Source: Paludibacteraceae bacterium
Lineage (GTDB): Bacteria > Bacteroidota > Bacteroidia > Bacteroidales > Paludibacteraceae
Length of the DNA: 54,089 nucleotides
NCBI GenBank assembly: GCA_017417025.1
Contig: JAFPZY010000019.1
Location: 1-54,089 of the forward strand
Reading direction: 5' to 3'
How positions within the stretch are numbered: the stretch's first letter is position 1; each line of letters opens with the position of its first letter. The position numbers and the translations under genes were made by a program. The notes beneath the pieces are model-generated. The model searched no databases, was not told the origin of the DNA, and saw only the letters and a list, made by a program, of their open reading frames with translations. Below, piece by piece: positions 24,601-33,039 of the stretch.

Positions 24601-25410
24601 TTATTTGTGCTGCTCGTTGTAACGTACCACGAGGTCGAGAAGGCTGATAGAGCTGTCTTCCATCTCATTTACAAGCCCTTCGATAAGAGAGAGGATATAG
24701 TTGTAGAAGAGCTGGAGGACGATGGCGATGATAAGACCGAGGAGAGTGGTAAGCAGGGCGACCTTGATACCTCCGGCAACGACGGTTGCAGAGATGTCAC
24801 CAACCTGCTGGATCTTATCGAAGGCTTCAATCATACCGATGATGGTACCCAAGAATCCGAGAGAAGGAGCGATGGAGATAAAGAGGCTGATCCAGCTGAG
24901 GTTCTTCTCGAGCAGGCCCATCTGCACGCCGCCATAAGAAGCAACGGTTTTCTCAACGACATCAACGCCCTCGTCATAACGGCTGAGGCCCTGATAGAAG
25001 ATACTTGCAACAGGTCCGCGTGTATTGAGGCAAACTTCCATAGCTTTTTCTATACCACCTGTTTTGAGGGCATCTTCAACATTTTTGAGGAGAGCCTGGG
25101 TGTTGGTTTTGGAAAGGCTGAGGTAGATGATACGCTCAATGCAGAGAGCGAGACCAAAGACAAGGCAGAGGAGAGTGGCCGCCATGAAGCCGGCACCACC
25201 TTCGATAAACTTGGTTTTGAGCGTCTTATGCAGAGCTACGATACCGCCGTCAGCTTCTTCAGCCGCAGCTTCAGCGACTGCCGGAGCAGCAGCCTGATCA
25301 GAGATTTGTTCTGTTGCAGCAGGAGTTTCCGCTGCATCCTGAGCCATTACAGCCACGCTGCCGCATACGAGCATAGACAGCACGGTAAGGGTTGCTAATA
25401 CCTTTTTCAT
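24601..25410 (-). CDS. exbB: ExbB/TolQ/MotA-family proton channel protein
   Basis: 269 residues. Unlike enterobacterial ExbB it opens with a signal-peptide-like segment (MKKVLATLTVLSMLVCGSVAVMAQ) and an Ala/Pro/Glu-rich stretch (about 25-55) before the first helix of the channel domain near 75-95. Helices around 170-195 and 215-240 carry the ExbB signature (APSLGFLGTIIGMIEAFDKI, VAGGIKVALLTTLLGLIIAI). It forms the pentameric channel around ExbD dimers. First gene of the operon; tRNA-Ser lies 60 bp upstream on the same strand. Confidence 0.95.
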   Translation of the reverse strand: MKKVLATLTVLSMLVCGSVAVMAQDAAETPAATEQISDQAAAPAVAEAAAEEADGGIVALHKTLKTKFIEGGAGFMAATLLCLVFGLALCIERIIYLSLSKTNTQALLKNVEDALKTGGIEKAMEVCLNTRGPVASIFYQGLSRYDEGVDVVEKTVASYGGVQMGLLEKNLSWISLFISIAPSLGFLGTIIGMIEAFDKIQQVGDISATVVAGGIKVALLTTLLGLIIAIVLQLFYNYILSLIEGLVNEMEDSSISLLDLVVRYNEQHK

Positions 25411-25470
25411 TCTTTCAGAGTTTAGATTATTTTATTTTAGAATTTCCACATATCAGGACATTTGTCCCTC

Positions 25471-25561
25471 TGGCGGAAAGACGGGGATTCGAACCCCGGA
25501 AACGCTTTTGGCGTTTACACGCTTTCCAGGCGTGCCTCTTCAACCACTCGAGCATCTTTCC
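25471..25561 (-). tRNA. tRNA-Ser(GGA)
   Basis: Acceptor GGAAAGA (25561-25555) pairs with TCTTTCC (25481-25475); discriminator G and encoded CCA (25473-25471). Anticodon arm CACGC-CTGGAAA-GCGTG gives GGA. Long variable arm and GTTCGAATC T-loop. Confidence 0.97.
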
Positions 25562-25667
25562 TTATTGCTGTAAACGAGACATTTACGAGCATTCACCTAT
25601 GCTTAAACCTCGCTATTCCGCAGGCCTCAAAAGCCATTCAGGACCTGCTTCATTCAGAAAAGCGGGG

Positions 25668-25698
25668 CAAAGGTACGAAAAAAAAACCATATATCAAC
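25668..25698 (-). promoter_or_regulatory. Predicted promoter of tRNA-Ser, possibly also exbB
   Basis: On the minus strand GTTG (25698-25695, one base off TTTG), 19-bp spacer, TACCTTTG (25675-25668). It lies about 107 bp upstream of the tRNA. No separate consensus promoter is visible in the 60 bp between the tRNA and exbB. Confidence 0.55.
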
Positions 25699-25728
25699 AA
25701 TCTTTTTCACTTTTTTTGCTTTTTTTTT

Positions 25729-26493
25729 CTAATCTATGCCAAAAAGCCTCTTTGCGTTGGCAGTTGTGACAGTGCAGATATGCCCGGCAGAGGTGTTATA
25801 GACCTGCGCAAGTTTGTCGGCGACGAAAGACATCCAGCGGCTTTCGTTCCTCTTGCCGCGCCAGGGGACAGGAGCCATGTAAGGGGCGTCGGTTTCGAGG
25901 ACAAGGCTGTCAAGGCTAATGCCCTGCAAATTGTCGGCCAGGCGGCAGTTTTTGAAAGTGATGACCCCGCCGATGCCGAGGAAGAGTCCGAGGCGCGTTA
26001 TTTCGACAGCCGTTTCGTGGCTGCCGGAGAAGCAGTGCATCACCCCGCGCAGGCCGCGGAAGCCGCGAAGAATATCAAGGCAGTCCTCGGTTGCGTCGCG
26101 CGAGTGGATCATAACCGGCAGCCCAAGTTCGAGCGCCCATTGCAGCTGCATGACAAACGCCTGCTTCTGCTGAGTTTTCCAAGTGAGGTCGAAGTGATAG
26201 TCAAGCCCTATCTCCCCCACCCCGACGAAGTGAGCATCAGGGCTAAAGAGAGCATCGTGTATGACGGAGAGCTGCTCCTGCCAGTCGTCTTTGACTTCCT
26301 CGGGATGCAGTCCGGCAGCCGGATAGAGGAAACGGGGATAGCGGCGGCATGCCGCCGTGACAGTGGCAACAGAGAGTGCATTAACCCCGGGAACGACTAC
26401 AGCCTCTACGCCCCCCTCCTGCTGCGAGAGGATGAAAGAGTCGAAATCAGGTTCGTACTGCGGGTCGTCGATATGGCAATGGGTGTCAATCAT
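25729..26493 (-). CDS. tatD: TatD-family metal-dependent hydrolase (DNase-like)
   Basis: 254 residues, usual TatD length. Metal ligands of the amidohydrolase-type barrel are visible: DTHCHID at 3-9, the Glu of GEIGLDYH, HSRDA, HCFSGS and the Asp of LETDAPY. Family members are 3'-5' exonucleases or related hydrolases in the cytoplasm. Start at ATG 26493, because MIDTHCHID is the normal family opening; the open frame continues upstream into queA only by chance. The start overlaps the queA stop by 8 bp, so the two are coupled. Confidence 0.93.
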   Translation of the reverse strand: MIDTHCHIDDPQYEPDFDSFILSQQEGGVEAVVVPGVNALSVATVTAACRRYPRFLYPAAGLHPEEVKDDWQEQLSVIHDALFSPDAHFVGVGEIGLDYHFDLTWKTQQKQAFVMQLQWALELGLPVMIHSRDATEDCLDILRGFRGLRGVMHCFSGSHETAVEITRLGLFLGIGGVITFKNCRLADNLQGISLDSLVLETDAPYMAPVPWRGKRNESRWMSFVADKLAQVYNTSAGHICTVTTANAKRLFGID

Positions 26494-27718
26494 AGCCGGC
26501 TGTATTGAGGGTGAGTATAGAAGAGTCGCCGTAAGAGAGGAAGCGGAAATTGCGGGACAGGGCATAGTCGTAGATCTCGCGCCAACGGCCTCCGACAAAC
26601 GCGCTGACCAGCAACAGGAGTGTGGACTTGGGCTGATGGAAATTGGTAATAAGCTGACTGACAATGCGGAACCTGTAGCCAGGGCGTATCATAATCTGCG
26701 TTTCAGCGCGAAGCGTGTCCTGCGAAGTGAGGTCGAGATAAGAGAGCAGCGCGTCTATAGCCTCGGCGGGGGAGTAGTCGCAATCGTGCTCATAAGGGGC
26801 AAACTGCCCGAGATGGAGCACCCCGCCCTGTGCGGCAGAGCCAAGAAGGGGGACGAGGTGGTAGAGGCTTTCAAGAGTGCGCATGCTGGTAGTGCCGACC
26901 GCCGTAATGCGTCCGAGATTCTGCCGGATGCTCTGCAGAGTGCTGCGCGAGACTGCGAAAGTCTCGGTGTGCATGGTGTGGAGATTGGCATCCGCGGTCT
27001 TGACCGGCCAGAAAGTGCCCGCCCCGACATGCAGCGTGACCTCGGCAGTGCCGATGCCCTGTGCGCGCAGGCCGCTGAGCACATTAGTTGTGAAATGGAG
27101 TCCGGCCGTAGGAGCAGCGACACTGCCCTGAATGCGGGAATAGACAGTCTGATATGTGGTGTTGTCGGAAGACTCTGTCGGGCGGTTGAGATAGGGGGGA
27201 ATGGGAAGTTCGCCAAGCCGGTCGAGTATTTCGGCAAAAGAGAGCGAGGTGTCGTTCCAAGAAAAGCGGACCTCGTGCACATTGCCCTGCGAGGAGAGAC
27301 GCTCGGCAGTGAGCACGACCGGCGACTGCCCGTCAATGCGGAGCGAGAGAGGACCCTGTTTCCACTTTTTGAGGTTGCCAATCATGCATTTCCAAGTGCA
27401 GCCAGTTGTGCTGCCCAGGGAGAGGGCATAGTCGCGCGGAGCAAGCGGCTCAAGGCAGAAGACCTCGATGCGCGCGCCCAACATACCCTCGTCAGCCGAC
27501 TTGCGGAAGACGAGCCTTGCATGTATCACGCGCGTATTATTATATATAAGGAGTGCCCCCGGCGTAATGTATTTGCCGACGTTGGCGAAAGTGTCCTCGC
27601 CTATATGTCCGTCACGCCAGACAAGCAGGCGGCTGCTGTCACGCGGGGTGACAGGATATTTGGCAATTCGCTCGTCGGGCAGGGGGTAGTTGTAATCGTC
27701 AATAAGAAGCGGCTCCAT
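26486..27718 (-). CDS. queA: S-adenosylmethionine:tRNA ribosyltransferase-isomerase
   Basis: 410 residues. QueA transfers the ribosyl part of SAM to preQ1 in tRNA, making epoxyqueuosine at anticodon position 34. Signatures seen: YNNTRVIHARL, VAAPTAGLHFT, HVGAGTFWPVK and ITNFHQPKSTLLLLVSAF. About 50 residues longer than the E. coli enzyme, in line with Bacteroidota homologues. ATG 27718 is taken as start (MEPLLIDDYNYPLPDERIA); a GTG one codon earlier is possible. It follows rlmB by 32 bp on the same strand. Confidence 0.93.
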   Translation of the reverse strand: MEPLLIDDYNYPLPDERIAKYPVTPRDSSRLLVWRDGHIGEDTFANVGKYITPGALLIYNNTRVIHARLVFRKSADEGMLGARIEVFCLEPLAPRDYALSLGSTTGCTWKCMIGNLKKWKQGPLSLRIDGQSPVVLTAERLSSQGNVHEVRFSWNDTSLSFAEILDRLGELPIPPYLNRPTESSDNTTYQTVYSRIQGSVAAPTAGLHFTTNVLSGLRAQGIGTAEVTLHVGAGTFWPVKTADANLHTMHTETFAVSRSTLQSIRQNLGRITAVGTTSMRTLESLYHLVPLLGSAAQGGVLHLGQFAPYEHDCDYSPAEAIDALLSYLDLTSQDTLRAETQIMIRPGYRFRIVSQLITNFHQPKSTLLLLVSAFVGGRWREIYDYALSRNFRFLSYGDSSILTLNTAGYD

Positions 27719-27750
27719 CACAAAAATGTTCAGCAGTTGTTTGCAAGCAG

Positions 27751-28608
27751 TCAGCCCAGTGTGCGCTGGCGCAGAGTTTCAAAAAGCATTACTCCCGCCG
27801 CGACCGAGACATTGAGGCTCTCGATGGTTCCGGTGATGGGAATGCGGACGCGGTCGGTGCAGAGTCGGAGGTTGGCATCGAAGATGCCTTTATCCTCACT
27901 GCCCATGACAATGGCAAGCGGGCGTGTGAGGTCGGCAGCGGTGTAAGAGAGCGAGGCATGCTCGGTGGCAGCCACGAGAGCGAGCCCCGAGTCGCGGAGA
28001 TAGCGGAGCGTATCCTGCAGATTATCAACCTTGCAGAGAGGCAGCGAGTGCAGAGCTCCGGCACTTGTTTTGACAGCATCGCCATTGACAGAGGCACTTC
28101 CGCGCGCGGGGATGACGAGCGCGTGCACTCCTGCACAGGCGCATGTGCGCGCGATGGCCCCGAAGTTGCGGACATCGGTTATGCCGTCAAGCACCATGAC
28201 GAGCGGTGTTTCGCCCCGCTCAAACGCCCCCTGCACGAGGTCCTCAATGCGGAAGAAGTCCACGGGGGAGAGGAAAGCAATGACCCCCTGGTGGTTTTTG
28301 TCGGTGAACTGATTGAGCCGTTCAACCGGTACACGCTGCACCTGCGTCACTCCCTGAGAGCCGACAAGTTCCAGACGCTCAAGGAGTTCTTTGGCGAGAG
28401 CGGAGGACATGTCACGGCGCAGGAGTACTTTGTCAAGCGTTTTGCCTGCATCAAGAGCCTCAATGACGGCACGAATGCCGAAAATCATTTCGCGCTCTTT
28501 AGGGCGATGAACAGGCGCATCGAAAGTCCGACGCGGAGATGTGTGCTTTTTGAGAGTTGGGGAGGGGCTGTCAGCGCCTCCTGAGGGAGAAGTGCTTTTA
28601 TAGAACAT
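27751..28608 (-). CDS. rlmB: TrmH/SpoU-family RNA 2'-O-ribose methyltransferase (RlmB type)
   Basis: 285 residues from ATG 28608. An RNA-binding substrate domain begins at EMIFGIRAVIEALDAGKTLDKVLL (about 40-63), followed by the knotted SPOUT domain with motifs LDGITDVRNFGAIARTC, IVMGSEDKGI and IPITGTIESLNVSVAAGV. RlmB methylates G2251 of 23S rRNA in E. coli; here the assignment is by family. The first 40 residues are Ser/Pro-rich and absent from typical homologues, so translation may really begin at the Met at 28488. Confidence 0.88.
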   Translation of the reverse strand: MFYKSTSPSGGADSPSPTLKKHTSPRRTFDAPVHRPKEREMIFGIRAVIEALDAGKTLDKVLLRRDMSSALAKELLERLELVGSQGVTQVQRVPVERLNQFTDKNHQGVIAFLSPVDFFRIEDLVQGAFERGETPLVMVLDGITDVRNFGAIARTCACAGVHALVIPARGSASVNGDAVKTSAGALHSLPLCKVDNLQDTLRYLRDSGLALVAATEHASLSYTAADLTRPLAIVMGSEDKGIFDANLRLCTDRVRIPITGTIESLNVSVAAGVMLFETLRQRTLG

Positions 28609-28616
28609 TCGGGGAA

Positions 28617-28645
28617 TTGGCAATTGACAATTGATAATTGATATT
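28617..28645. repeat. AATTGATAATTGATA-type short repeat
   Basis: CAATTGACAATTGATAATTGATA between the kinase stop and rlmB. Same word family as at 21287, 33000 and 49884. Confidence 0.8.
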
Positions 28646-28648
28646 TCT

Positions 28649-29575
28649 TCAGTCAGCGCACATGGGAGGCGTTACAGCCTGAGCGCAGACAGAGGCAGCC
28701 TCGGTGTCAGGCAGGCAGTCGAGGTGGAATACAGGCATGACCGCAAGCATGCGTGAGATAGTGCTGTAAAGCGCGTCCATCATGGCGGGCTCTATTTTGA
28801 GTCCGCTGGCCGAAGAGAGCATATAAGCATAAGCCTCGGGGAGGCGCAGCCTGCGCGCCTCATTGTGCGGTGCCTGCGAGAGTTTGACTACAGCGCCTAC
28901 AGGGGCAGAGAGGTTTTTGTAGCAAGGAGTCTTGCCGCTCCAGGGCGAGCCGTAAACGCGGACATACTGCACTGTTGAGCCGTCAGCGCCAGTGCGCGAG
29001 AGAAGGCGTATGACGGGGTTGTCGTCGTTGAGGAGCCATGCCTCCGGAAAAGCCTTCTGCCACAGACTTGCATGCGTGGACTTGCCTGTTCCGGACTTGC
29101 CGAGGAAGAGGTAGCCGAGCTGATTGCGGACCACTACTGCGGCATGCATCTCAAGAGTGCCGAGAGGTGCAGTGGCAAAGGCATAGAGGAGCATGGCAGC
29201 ATTGTTGATGGCGAAAAGTGAGTCAGGGTCAGACATATATAGCCATGCCTGCGAGAAGTCGGAGAGTGCATGCAGGTGACATGCGACAGGTGCGTTTTTG
29301 AGCGGCGCAACAGCAAAGAACCAGTCGGAGCCGTTAATGCGGCTGACCTCGATACGCGGCATGTCGTCATCGGAGGAGTCCGTGAAGACCGGCACAAGTC
29401 CGACAGGTTGCCATTGCTCAGGCATGACGTTAAGGCGAAAGACGAGAGGCTTGTCCTTCACTTCGTCCTGCGGGACGAGGAAGGGCTCGTAGTTGGTCAT
29501 GCGTGCGAAGAGTTTTTCGTCCGCAGAGACAGCAAAGAGATGGTCTGCTACTCTATAATACCTGCATTCAGCCAT
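28649..29575 (-). CDS. HprK-like serine kinase-family protein of a PqqD-associated module
   Basis: 308 residues. The first 130 residues have no recognised domain. From about 140 comes an HprK/PEP-carboxykinase-like nucleotide-binding core: MHAAVVV, P-loop FLGKSGTGKSTHASLW (Lys165), then LLNDDNPVIR with Asp184/185 in the Walker B-like place and YGSPWSGKTPCY. Stand-alone HprK-like proteins beside PqqD-like proteins occur in RiPP clusters, where some phosphorylate a precursor peptide, and in the SynChlorMet cassettes. The true HprK of the PTS is longer and different. The start overlaps the upstream pqqD-like stop by 28 bp. Substrate unknown. Confidence 0.8.
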   Translation of the reverse strand: MAECRYYRVADHLFAVSADEKLFARMTNYEPFLVPQDEVKDKPLVFRLNVMPEQWQPVGLVPVFTDSSDDDMPRIEVSRINGSDWFFAVAPLKNAPVACHLHALSDFSQAWLYMSDPDSLFAINNAAMLLYAFATAPLGTLEMHAAVVVRNQLGYLFLGKSGTGKSTHASLWQKAFPEAWLLNDDNPVIRLLSRTGADGSTVQYVRVYGSPWSGKTPCYKNLSAPVGAVVKLSQAPHNEARRLRLPEAYAYMLSSASGLKIEPAMMDALYSTISRMLAVMPVFHLDCLPDTEAASVCAQAVTPPMCAD

Positions 29576-29817
29576 GTGTCGATGGTATTTTGCGAGTCAG
29601 CCAGAGCCTGCTCGCGTGAGACTTCATATTCCTCCAGGAGCCAATCAGCAAGTCGCTGAGCGTCGAAAGGCTGTCCGTCAGCCACTTTCCGCCAGAGATA
29701 GGCGGCAGTAGCGTTCATGGTAATCATTTTGTTGAAGTTAATCTGCTCAATGCTTTCTCCGACGAGGATGAACTCATCGCCCAAAGCGCGAAGTTTGAAA
29801 CCTTGTTTTGCAGTCAT
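29548..29817 (-). CDS. PqqD-family (RRE-type) peptide-binding protein
   Basis: 89 residues with the PqqD pattern: a beta-rich first half (GFKLRALGDEFILVGESIEQINFNKMITMNATAAYLWRKV) and a helical second half (DAQRLADWLLEEYEVSREQALADSQNTIDTWLNAGIIE). PqqD-fold domains recognise leader peptides in RiPP biosynthesis. It sits 3 bp after the S24/S26 peptidase gene and overlaps the kinase gene, so the three form one translational unit. No candidate precursor peptide was found beside it. Confidence 0.85.
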   Translation of the reverse strand: MTAKQGFKLRALGDEFILVGESIEQINFNKMITMNATAAYLWRKVADGQPFDAQRLADWLLEEYEVSREQALADSQNTIDTWLNAGIIE

Positions 29818-29820
29818 AGT

Positions 29821-30267
29821 TCAATATAATTTCAATAAAGTGTGTCTATAGAGTTTAAGCCAAAGGCGGCGCGGGCGGCAGATGTAACGCCAGAACCAGC
29901 CGCGCGTGAGCGGTTTGCGGCAGCCACGCGGCGAGCGCGCAACAACGACAGAGCCGAGAACGTCGGACAGGGGACAATGCTCCTCGCCGGAAAGATTGCC
30001 GTCGCCCTGCAAAGTGACCTGCGTTCCACAAACTTTTATGACCCTGTGCAAGACGAAAGTGTATCCTCCTCCGGCGAGAGGAATCCGCGCGAGACAGACA
30101 TCGCCCACCCTGACCTTTTTGGGGGCAGTCAGGAGGACCGTGTCGCGCCCCCCTTCAATGAAGGGACGCATGCTGCAGCCTGTGGGTGTGAAGAGCACTT
30201 CCCTGCCCTCGCTGAGGAGGGAGGCTATCTCGGGAATGAGTATTTCGTTGGCTACAAGGTGAGGCAT
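29821..30267 (-). CDS. S24/S26-family peptidase, Ser/His type
   Basis: 148 residues. The motif TPTGCSMRPFIEGG puts the nucleophile at Ser32; FVLHRVIKV puts His74 where bacterial signal peptidase I has Lys, as in the Ser/His (SipW/ER-type) signal peptidases and many cluster-associated S24/S26 proteins. GDVCLARI and LQGDGN support the fold. There is no N-terminal membrane helix, so it is probably cytoplasmic. The C-terminal 35 residues are very basic (RGCRKPLTRGWFWRYICRPR). First gene of the peptidase/PqqD/kinase trio; it may mature or degrade the peptide the others handle. Confidence 0.78.
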   Translation of the reverse strand: MPHLVANEILIPEIASLLSEGREVLFTPTGCSMRPFIEGGRDTVLLTAPKKVRVGDVCLARIPLAGGGYTFVLHRVIKVCGTQVTLQGDGNLSGEEHCPLSDVLGSVVVARSPRGCRKPLTRGWFWRYICRPRRLWLKLYRHTLLKLY

Positions 30268-30288
30268 TGTGTCGGCTTTGACGGCTTT

Positions 30289-30348
30289 CGTTTTCGTCTC
30301 GTTTACGTGTCGTTTTCGTCTCGTTTACGTGTCGTTATCGTGTTTGTC
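30289..30348. repeat. 22-bp direct repeat upstream of the peptidase gene
   Basis: A 22-bp unit starting CGTTTTCGTCTCGTTTACG occurs twice exactly (30289-30310, 30311-30332) with a partial third copy. Each unit is itself two related 11-mers (CGTTTTCGTCT / CGTTTACGTGT). No consensus promoter is visible in this 83-bp gap. Confidence 0.9.
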
Positions 30349-30350
30349 CG

Positions 30351-31655
30351 CTACTTGAGCCGGAGGAAGCCTATGCCAAAGCGCTCAACGGCCGCCCTCT
30401 CCAAGTCTTCACGGACAGAAGGGTCTGCTATAGAAATGAGCGCTTTTGCGCGGTCTGCCAGAGGGAGATTGCGCAAATAGGCTATGCCATGCTCGGTAAC
30501 TATGTATTGCGCCTGGAAGCGCGTAGTGACAACACCGGCACCCGGTGCAAGACGCGGCACAATCTTGGAGCGGCCTTTTGCAGTGGTGCTTGTGAGTGCG
30601 AGGAAGCACTTGCCTCCTTCACTCAGAGAAGCTCCATAGAAAAAGTCGTGCTGTCCGCCGACACCCGAGATGACCGTTTCGCCGATGGAGTCGGCACAGA
30701 TTTGTCCTGTAAGGTCAACCTCGATGGCAGAGTTGATGGACATGACGCGCGGGTTTTGGCGGATGACCTGCGGGTCGTTGGTGTAGGCAACATCGTGAAT
30801 CTCGAAGTCGGGGTTATAGTCCAGGCAGTCGTAAAGCTGTTTGGAGCCAAGTACCAGAGAACCAACGGATTTGCCCGGGAGGACGCGCTTGAGGGAGTTG
30901 TCAATGACCCCGCTTTTGATGAGCGGAAGCACGCCGTCGGTGATGGCCTCTGTGTGGAGCCCGAGGTGCTTGTGGTTGCGCAGAGCGTTGATGACGGCAT
31001 TGGGGATACCTCCGACCCCAATCTGGATAGTGGCCCCGTCGGGGATTTCGGCAGCGATGAAATTGCCGATGCGCGTCTCAACGTCAGAGGGGACAGGCGT
31101 AGGCACTTCGACGAGAGGTTCGTCGATGCGGCATACGGCAGCCAGACGGGAGACGTGTATCTTGGCAGGTCCCTGAGTATGAGGGACATACTTATTCATC
31201 TGCGCTATGACGACCCGTGCACACTCGCAGCCGGAGAAAGCCAAGTCGGCCGAGATGCCGAAAGAGCAGTAGCCGTCTTTGTCAGGCGTGGAGACCTGAA
31301 GAAGCATCACATCGCACCCGAGTTGTCCGTTGCGGAACAGCCCCGGCACCTCGCCGAGGAAGACGGGGATAGTGTCCGCCGTGCCTTCGCGCATAGCGTC
31401 GCGCAGGTAATTGGGGACGAAGATGCTAAGTGCGCGGAAAGAGTCGAGATACTCTTTTTTGGCATAGGGCGCGCCCTCGGGGTGTATAGCAAAGCCGGAA
31501 ATGAACTTTACGTCACGCAGCTCGGAGGCGCGTGCAGTGAGTGCTTTGAGGAGTGCCATAGGCACCGAAGTGGAGCCTTGCACGACCACAGTATCGCCGG
31601 AGCGCACGAGTCGCACGGCTTCTTCGGGAGAGAGGTATGTGAGTGTGTTTTCCAT
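30351..31655 (-). CDS. Acetyl-CoA hydrolase/transferase-family CoA-transferase
   Basis: 434 residues, the size and motifs of the 4-hydroxybutyrate/butyrate:acetate CoA-transferase family: IGVGGIPNAVINAL (212-225), GLHTEAITDGV with Glu236 as the expected CoA-thioester-forming residue, and VISGVGGQHDFFYGASLSEGG near 330-350. It swaps CoA between an acyl-CoA and a free acid. Being last in the ior operon, the likely donor is the acyl-CoA made by IorAB and the acceptor acetate or another short acid; the substrate is inferred from context. Confidence 0.88.
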   Translation of the reverse strand: MENTLTYLSPEEAVRLVRSGDTVVVQGSTSVPMALLKALTARASELRDVKFISGFAIHPEGAPYAKKEYLDSFRALSIFVPNYLRDAMREGTADTIPVFLGEVPGLFRNGQLGCDVMLLQVSTPDKDGYCSFGISADLAFSGCECARVVIAQMNKYVPHTQGPAKIHVSRLAAVCRIDEPLVEVPTPVPSDVETRIGNFIAAEIPDGATIQIGVGGIPNAVINALRNHKHLGLHTEAITDGVLPLIKSGVIDNSLKRVLPGKSVGSLVLGSKQLYDCLDYNPDFEIHDVAYTNDPQVIRQNPRVMSINSAIEVDLTGQICADSIGETVISGVGGQHDFFYGASLSEGGKCFLALTSTTAKGRSKIVPRLAPGAGVVTTRFQAQYIVTEHGIAYLRNLPLADRAKALISIADPSVREDLERAAVERFGIGFLRLK

Positions 31656-31666
31656 AATGCCCTGAA

Positions 31667-32995
31667 TTATTTGCCGTAGTCGGCATTGAACTTGGCGAGC
31701 CGCTTGTCCAGTTCGTCGTACTGGTCATCGCGAATGGCACTTGCGCAGCCACGCATGCCCTCGCGCTTTGCGCCAGTAGGAGCAAGTGCGATGGCCGATA
31801 CTCCGTAGTAAATGAGTTTGTTAAGCATCTGTTCGCCTGTCCAGTCCTTATATCCGAAAGTGAAGAAGAAGCCGTTGCCGACTTCGCGTCCGTCGGCATC
31901 GTGGTCATAGACGATGCGGAAGCCGTTTTTGAGCATAATCTCCTTGACCTTAGCGGCGCGACGCTCGTATTCGCGTGTGTTGTCAACGAAATGGAGTTTG
32001 CCCTGGCAGGCCGCGCGGAACATGGCCGCCATAGCGAACTGGACGGAGTGAGTCACACCCGACGAGAGGCTGTAAAGGACGATATAGACGAAGTTGCGGA
32101 GGAACTGCCCGTCGTTGCCGTAACGCTCTCCGAGCGACGGGAAACAGCGGTGGGCGAGCGCCGGATTCATAGCCACGATTGCTCCCCGCTGCCCTGCATA
32201 AGAGAACATCTTGGAGGAGGATATCATGTGGACACAGTTGTTGGTGTAGCGCCCGACAGAAGGCTGATAAGGCGGCTCATAGGGGACACCGCGCCGCTTG
32301 TCGCGGAAGTCCATATTGAGGTATGCGAGGTCTTCGATGACCAGAACATTGTACTTTGTAGCGAGGCGGCCTATGATTTCCAACTCGCGCTCAGTGAGGC
32401 ACATCCACGACGGGTTGTTGGGGTTGGAGAAGAGCATGGCGGCAATGCGCCCTGTCTTGAAATGGCGCTCCAGTTCTTCAGCCAGAGCCTCTCCGCGGAA
32501 ATCAGCGACATCAAAGCAGTCCACGCGCACGCCAATGACCTTGCACTGCTGCTTCTGCACGGGGAAACATGGGTCGATGAAGAGGACGGTATCACGCTTG
32601 GAGTCAAGCTGCGACATGGTCATGTTAAGCGCAAAAGCCGCCTGCATGGAGCCGACAGTGGGGACGATGCACTCGTCGGGGATATCAAGCCCGACAAAGG
32701 CCTTGACGAACTCCGAGCCCCAGTGCTTGAGTTCAGGGATACCGGTAATGACAGGATACTTGGAGCCAAAGCCGTTGAGCAGCGCCTCATGCTCGGCAGC
32801 AATGCCGACCGCCTCGGCAGGCAGCCCGGGCTCGCCAAGCTCCATGTGGATGAACTCTTCGCCCGTGGCACGCTCTATATCTTTGACAACCCCCACCAAC
32901 TGGCGGATGGAAGCCGCGCCCAGCTCGTGGGCATTGCGCAGACCAAAGTCGATACAGATATTATCAACAGTCTGCTTATTAAGAGGAAACGACAT
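31667..32995 (-). CDS. PLP-dependent aminotransferase, class I/II
   Basis: 442 residues. Fold-type I features: SNPNNPSW (190-197), Asp222 and Tyr225 in VIEDLAYLNMD, and Schiff-base Lys262 in SSSKMFSYAGQRG. The N-terminal 40 residues are a helical extension. Same strand, 11 bp before the CoA-transferase gene and 44 bp after iorB, so one operon with them. It should convert an aromatic or other amino acid to the 2-oxo acid that IorAB oxidises. Confidence 0.9.
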   Translation of the reverse strand: MSFPLNKQTVDNICIDFGLRNAHELGAASIRQLVGVVKDIERATGEEFIHMELGEPGLPAEAVGIAAEHEALLNGFGSKYPVITGIPELKHWGSEFVKAFVGLDIPDECIVPTVGSMQAAFALNMTMSQLDSKRDTVLFIDPCFPVQKQQCKVIGVRVDCFDVADFRGEALAEELERHFKTGRIAAMLFSNPNNPSWMCLTERELEIIGRLATKYNVLVIEDLAYLNMDFRDKRRGVPYEPPYQPSVGRYTNNCVHMISSSKMFSYAGQRGAIVAMNPALAHRCFPSLGERYGNDGQFLRNFVYIVLYSLSSGVTHSVQFAMAAMFRAACQGKLHFVDNTREYERRAAKVKEIMLKNGFRIVYDHDADGREVGNGFFFTFGYKDWTGEQMLNKLIYYGVSAIALAPTGAKREGMRGCASAIRDDQYDELDKRLAKFNADYGK

Positions 32996-32999
32996 GATT

Positions 33000-33029
33000 A
33001 ATTGACAATTAACAATTGATAATTGATGT
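33000..33029. repeat. AATTGATAATTGATG-type short repeat
   Basis: AATTGACAATTAACAATTG followed by ATAATTGATG in the gap between iorB and the aminotransferase gene. A short intergenic repeat of the same family as at 21287, 28617 and 49884. Confidence 0.8.
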
Positions 33030-33039
33030 TCAATGTATA

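Noticed and set aside
26357..27946. 529-codon open frame on the plus strand
   Set aside because: Antisense to tatD, queA and the start of rlmB; no recognisable motif.
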